NCBI RefSeq assembly: GCF_902729445.1 | Contig: NZ_CACVCE010000045.1 | Span: forward strand, 62,001-126,000 | Direction: 5' to 3' | DNA: 64,000 nt | Source of the DNA: Magnetospirillum sp902729445 | Lineage (GTDB): Bacteria; Pseudomonadota; Alphaproteobacteria; Rhodospirillales; Magnetospirillaceae | Part shown: positions 60,761 through 64,000 of the stretch, piece after piece | How positions within the stretch are numbered: the stretch's first letter is position 1 | How the letters are laid out: each line of letters opens with the position of its first letter | Notes under the pieces: model-generated | The model's input: the letters and a program-made list of their open reading frames with translations, nothing else | Told to the model about the DNA's origin: nothing | The model's database searches: none | Made by a program: the position numbers and the translations under genes

Positions 60761-61731
60761 GCAAGGCGATCCGCATCCACCAGACCGGTGGACCCGAAGC
60801 GTTGGTGTTCGAGGATGTGACGGTGCCCGCCCCGGCCGCCGGCGAGGTCTTGCTGCGCCAAGGCGCCGTCGGGGTCAATTACATCGACGTCTATCATCGC
60901 ACCGGACTTTATCCGGCGCCGCTTCCCTGCGCGCTGGGCCTGGAAGGCGCCGGCACCGTCGAAGCCATCGGCGACGGCGTGACCGACTTCCGGCCCGGTG
61001 ACCGCGTCGCCTATGCCAACCCGCCGATCGGCGCCTATGCCGAGCGCCGGGTGATCCCCGCCCACCGCCTGGTCAAACTGCCGGACTCGATTTCCGAGAC
61101 CCAGGCGGCCGGCATGATGCTGAAGGGCATGACCGCCCAATATCTGCTGCGCCGGACATACCGGGTGCAAAAGGGCGACACCATCCTGGTCCATGCCGCC
61201 GCCGGGGGCGTCGGCCTGTTGCTGTGCCAATGGGCCCATCATCTGGGCGCCACCGTGATCGGCACCGTCGGCAGCCCGGAAAAGGCCGAACTGGCCAAGG
61301 CCCATGGCTGCCACCATCCCATCCTTTACCGCGACGCCGATTTCGTCGCCGCCGTGCGCGAGATCACGCAAGGAATTGGCGTGCAGGTGGTCTATGATTC
61401 GGTGGGAATCGACACCTTCGAACGCTCGCTCGACTGCATCAAGCCGTTAGGCATGATGGTCAGCTTCGGCCAAAACTCGGGCAAGGTGCCCCCCTTCGAT
61501 ACCGGCATCCTGGCGGCCAAGGGCTCGCTGTTCCTGACCCGGCCGACCCTGATGACCTATACCGCCGCCCGCGCCGATCTGGTTTCCATGGCGACCGAAT
61601 TGTTCGACGTCGTGCAATCCGGTGCGGTCAAGGTCGAGATCAGCCGAACCTATCCCTTGGCCGAGGCGGCACAAGCCCACCGCGACCTGGAAGCCCGCCG
61701 TACAACGGGGTCTCTGGTTCTTCTGCCCTGA
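60757..61731 (+). CDS. qor: NADPH:quinone oxidoreductase (zeta-crystallin/MDR type)
   Basis: 324-residue medium-chain reductase without the structural zinc cysteines. The NADPH-binding loop is AAAGGVGLLLCQWA near residue 150; LGLEGAGTVEAIGDGV and FGQNSGKVPPF are typical of Qor. It reduces quinones to semiquinones or hydroquinones. Translationally coupled to ogt. Confidence 0.93.
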   Translation: MSKAIRIHQTGGPEALVFEDVTVPAPAAGEVLLRQGAVGVNYIDVYHRTGLYPAPLPCALGLEGAGTVEAIGDGVTDFRPGDRVAYANPPIGAYAERRVIPAHRLVKLPDSISETQAAGMMLKGMTAQYLLRRTYRVQKGDTILVHAAAGGVGLLLCQWAHHLGATVIGTVGSPEKAELAKAHGCHHPILYRDADFVAAVREITQGIGVQVVYDSVGIDTFERSLDCIKPLGMMVSFGQNSGKVPPFDTGILAAKGSLFLTRPTLMTYTAARADLVSMATELFDVVQSGAVKVEISRTYPLAEAAQAHRDLEARRTTGSLVLLP

Positions 61732-61787
61732 AGGGCCTATAATCGCTCGGATGTGTGTGCGTAACGGCTCGCGTCCGGGGACCAGGC

Positions 61788-62312
61788 ATGACCAAGTCTA
61801 AGCGGAATTTTCTGGTGTGGTCGGTGACCGTCAGCTGCATCGCCTGGATGGCGGTGGTCGGCTGGTTGCTGTTCGTCATGATGCCGGCATCGGTGGAACA
61901 TCACAGCTCGGCGGCGGTCAAGGACCGCATGGCGACCCAGTGTCAGGGCAGCTTCCGGGATCGCTATGAATGCAAGGAAGCGATCATCGTCGAATCCGGC
62001 CGCGACACTTTCTGGACCATGGCCGGCCGGTTCCTGGCGGTGGTGGTGCCGCCACTGCTGTTGAGCGCCTGGCTGTCCTCCTATCTGAAGCGCAATCCGG
62101 TCCGCATGCATGTCCGCCACCTGGACGAGGGCGGCGATTGGAAGTCGCGGGCACAGATGCACACCAAGGCTCCGACTCCGCCGCCCGGCCATGCTGGCGG
62201 CTTCGAACCCGAAGAAGAGATGCCGCAAAGGCCCTTCAGCCTGGACGATATCGCCCCGGTCGATGATTGGAAGACCCGGGCGCAAAACAAGACCCGGCAC
62301 CCGCCGAAATAA
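61788..62312 (+). CDS. Hypothetical protein with two membrane helices
   Basis: 174 residues. Two hydrophobic helices (about 9-33 and 76-98) flank a short periplasmic loop with Cys52 and Cys62 (TQCQGSFRDRYECKE) that could form a disulfide. The C-terminal 70 residues are cytoplasmic and contain two similar short strings, GGDWKSRAQMHTK and VDDWKTRAQNKTR. Family not recognised. Followed at once by a terminator. Confidence 0.75.
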   Translation: MTKSKRNFLVWSVTVSCIAWMAVVGWLLFVMMPASVEHHSSAAVKDRMATQCQGSFRDRYECKEAIIVESGRDTFWTMAGRFLAVVVPPLLLSAWLSSYLKRNPVRMHVRHLDEGGDWKSRAQMHTKAPTPPPGHAGGFEPEEEMPQRPFSLDDIAPVDDWKTRAQNKTRHPPK

Positions 62313-62345
62313 AAAAGGCCCCTCGAAACCGAGGGGCCTTTTTCT
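62312..62345. terminator. Bidirectional rho-independent terminator
   Basis: GGCCCCTCG and CGAGGGGCC pair with an AAAC loop, extended by A-U pairs. TTTTT follows on the plus strand and a matching T-run on the minus strand, so it serves both the hypothetical membrane-protein gene and rho. Confidence 0.92.
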
Positions 62346-62362
62346 TGTCTGAAAAAACAATC

Positions 62363-62412
62363 TTACGAGTTCATCGCGTCGAAGACGTGTTACGAATTCA
62401 TCGCGTCGAAGA
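62363..62412. repeat. Tandem 27-bp duplication of the rho 3' end
   Basis: TTACGAGTTCATCGCGTCGA at 62363 and TTACGAATTCATCGCGTCGA at 62390 begin two 23-base units that match at 22 positions with a 27-base period. Each encodes FDAMNS and a TAA stop on the minus strand; the distal copy lies just after the real rho stop. Confidence 0.9.
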
Positions 62413-63646
62413 AGTCCGAGTTGTTCTTGGACTGCTTCAGCTTGTCGACCAGGAACTCCATGGCGTCGATCACGCCCATCGGCATCAGGATGCGGCGCAG
62501 CACCCACATCTTCGACAGCACGCCCTTGTCGACCAGCAGCTCTTCCTTGCGGGTGCCCGACTTGGTGATGTCGATGGCCGGGAAGGTGCGCTTGTCCGAC
62601 AGCTTGCGGTCCAGGATGATTTCCGAATTGCCGGTGCCCTTGAACTCTTCGAAGATCACTTCGTCCATGCGGCTGCCGGTATCGATCAGGGCGGTGGCGA
62701 TGATCGACAGCGAGCCGCCTTCCTCGATATTGCGCGCGGCACCGAAGAAGCGCTTGGGCCGCTGCAGGGCGTTGGCGTCGACGCCGCCGGTCAGCACCTT
62801 GCCCGAGCTGGGGACCACGGTGTTGTAGGCGCGCGCCAGGCGGGTGATGGAATCCAGCAAGATCACCACGTCGCGCTTGTGCTCGACCAGGCGCTTGGCC
62901 TTTTCCAGCACCATCTCGGTAACCTGGACGTGACGGGAGGCCGGCTCGTCGAAGGTCGAGCTGATCACCTCGCCCTTGACCGAACGGGCCATGTCGGTGA
63001 CTTCCTCGGGCCGCTCGTCGATCAGCAGGACGATCAGATAGACCTCGGGGTGGTTGGCCGAGATGGCGTGGGCGATGTTTTGCAGCATCACCGTCTTGCC
63101 GGTCCGGGGCGGCGCCACGATCAGCGCGCGCTGGCCCTTGCCGATCGGAGCGACCAGATCGATGACCCGGGTGGTCAGGTTCTTCTTGGTCGGATCGTCC
63201 AGTTCCAGGCTCAGCTTCTCGTCGGGATAAAGTGGAGTGAGGTTGTCGAAATTGATGCGATGCCGCACGTTTTCCGGCGGCTCGAAATTGATGGCGTTGA
63301 CCTTCAGCAGGGCGAAATAACGCTCGCCATCCTTGGGCGAGCGGATCTGGCCCTCGACGGTGTCGCCGGTGCGCAGGCCGAAACGGCGGACCTGGCTGGG
63401 GCTGACATAGATGTCGTCGGGACCGGGAAGGTAGTTCGCCTCGGGGCTGCGCAGGAAGCCGAAGCCGTCTTGCAGGATTTCCAGCACGCCGTCGCCATAG
63501 ATCGGCTGATCATTGTCGGCCAGCTGCTTCAGGATCGCGAACATCATGTCCTGCTTGCGCAGCGTGCTGGCGTTTTCGATCTGCAGCTCCTCGGCGAAAG
63601 CCAGAAGCTCGGCGGGCGTCTTTTTCTTCAGTTCCTGCAGGTGCAT
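62390..63646 (-). CDS. rho: Transcription termination factor Rho
   Basis: 418-residue RNA helicase. RNP1 in the cold-shock-like domain: DGFGFLR (60-66). P-loop: APPRTGKT (178-185). Q-loop and R-loop strings (LTGGVDANALQRPKRFFGAA, GTGNSEIILDRKL) are intact. N-terminal helical domain LQELKKKTPAELLAFAEEL is standard. Its 3' end is duplicated in the trailer. The 202 bases upstream, to hemJ, show no recognised signals. Confidence 0.97.
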   Translation of the reverse strand: MHLQELKKKTPAELLAFAEELQIENASTLRKQDMMFAILKQLADNDQPIYGDGVLEILQDGFGFLRSPEANYLPGPDDIYVSPSQVRRFGLRTGDTVEGQIRSPKDGERYFALLKVNAINFEPPENVRHRINFDNLTPLYPDEKLSLELDDPTKKNLTTRVIDLVAPIGKGQRALIVAPPRTGKTVMLQNIAHAISANHPEVYLIVLLIDERPEEVTDMARSVKGEVISSTFDEPASRHVQVTEMVLEKAKRLVEHKRDVVILLDSITRLARAYNTVVPSSGKVLTGGVDANALQRPKRFFGAARNIEEGGSLSIIATALIDTGSRMDEVIFEEFKGTGNSEIILDRKLSDKRTFPAIDITKSGTRKEELLVDKGVLSKMWVLRRILMPMGVIDAMEFLVDKLKQSKNNSDFFDAMNS

Positions 63647-63848
63647 GGGGGGGTTCCATTGGGAATATCCGTCGATCCGCTGCCAAGGGGCGGGACCACG
63701 GGTTGGCCCGTGGCGGAAAAGCAGACGGCGACGGCCTGGATGAAATCGGGATCAAGGGGGCTTCAGACGGCCCCATCAGGATCGCGCCAAGCATTAGCCA
63801 AAGCGGACAGGCCTGTCAAACGCCTTTTCTGTGTGCAACGCAGCGATC

Positions 63849-64000
63849 TCAAAAGGGTTTGACGATGACCAGAATAACGATGGCAATCATCAGCAAGGTC
63901 GGAACTTCATTGGCGATGCGGAAAAACTTCTGCGGCCGGCTATTGCGGTCGGCGGCGAAGTCGTTCTTCCACCTTGTCATCATATGGTGGGCGATGGTCA
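63849..64000 (-). CDS. hemJ: Protoporphyrinogen oxidase HemJ, 3' part
   Basis: Only the last 50 codons are in the window. They read IAHHMMTRWKNDFAADRN, then KFFRIANEVPTLLMIAIVIL and the end VKPF, matching the HemJ C-terminus with its last membrane helix. Upstream of rho on the same strand, as in many alphaproteobacteria (hemE-hemH-hemJ-rho). Confidence 0.9.
   Translation of the reverse strand, partial: TIAHHMMTRWKNDFAADRNSRPQKFFRIANEVPTLLMIAIVILVIVKPF

Noticed and set aside
1..64000. CRISPR arrays, insertion sequences, prophage, tRNA/rRNA, magnetosome genes
   Set aside because: No repeat-spacer pattern, transposase, integrase, phage gene or RNA gene was recognised, and no mam or mms gene was seen.

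Overview
The window is high-GC DNA from an alphaproteobacterium, most likely a Rhodospirillales member of the Magnetospirillum type. The evidence is the gene block rho ... mnmE-mnmG-rsmG-parA-parB with parS sites, the block DUF3576-leuS-lptE-holA, a 1594-aa NAD-dependent glutamate dehydrogenase, and tandem general porins with alphaproteobacterial signal peptides. No rRNA, tRNA, insertion sequence, prophage or CRISPR array was seen, and no gene-free stretch exceeds 300 bases.

Bases 1-19223 form a surface-polysaccharide (O-antigen or capsule type) locus built from back-to-back operons. A plus-strand group carries a lipid-carrier sugar-1-phosphate transferase (cut by the left edge), a WbpV/WreQ-like reductase and a GDP-mannose synthase. 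A six-gene minus-strand operon (9218 down to 3003) encodes a ColD-type GDP-4-keto-6-deoxymannose 3-dehydratase with the diagnostic His188, an NAD-dependent epimerase, a GDP-fucose/colitose synthase, a B12-binding radical SAM enzyme, a GHMP sugar kinase and a NUDIX hydrolase. Next come a GtrB-like glycosyltransferase, a thiamine-diphosphate E1 alpha/beta pair with no E2/E3 followed by a polytopic membrane protein, an exonuclease plus two epimerases, and a carbamoyltransferase/DUF5989/SxtJ triad. Together these suggest an unusual GDP-linked 3,6-dideoxyhexose that may be branched, alkylated or carbamoylated; this combination is the most novel part of the window.

Bases 19298-28884 are housekeeping genes: glutamate dehydrogenase, holA, lptE, leuS and a DUF3576 lipoprotein. 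Bases 29079-31687 hold two tandem porins, each with its own terminator, a candidate sigma70 promoter, and a palindromic upstream element at the same distance from both start codons.

Bases 31884-52069 are mixed. They include a YggS-type PLP protein, a TPR/GT41 glycosyltransferase, cell-wall enzymes (L,D-transpeptidase, PBP1A), riboflavin and thiamine genes, and an operon of a degenerate response regulator, a polysaccharide deacetylase and a GNAT-like protein followed by a membrane protein. A BLUF blue-light receptor, several small enzymes and a REP-like palindrome pair are also here.

Bases 52075-64000 are the chromosome-partition neighbourhood: parB, parA, rsmG, mnmG and mnmE with three near-perfect parS sites, two of them at the start codons of rsmG and mnmG. 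A small ferredoxin, YyaL, Ogt and quinone oxidoreductase genes, rho (with a duplicated 3' end) and the 3' end of hemJ follow. The replication origin is probably close to this end of the window.
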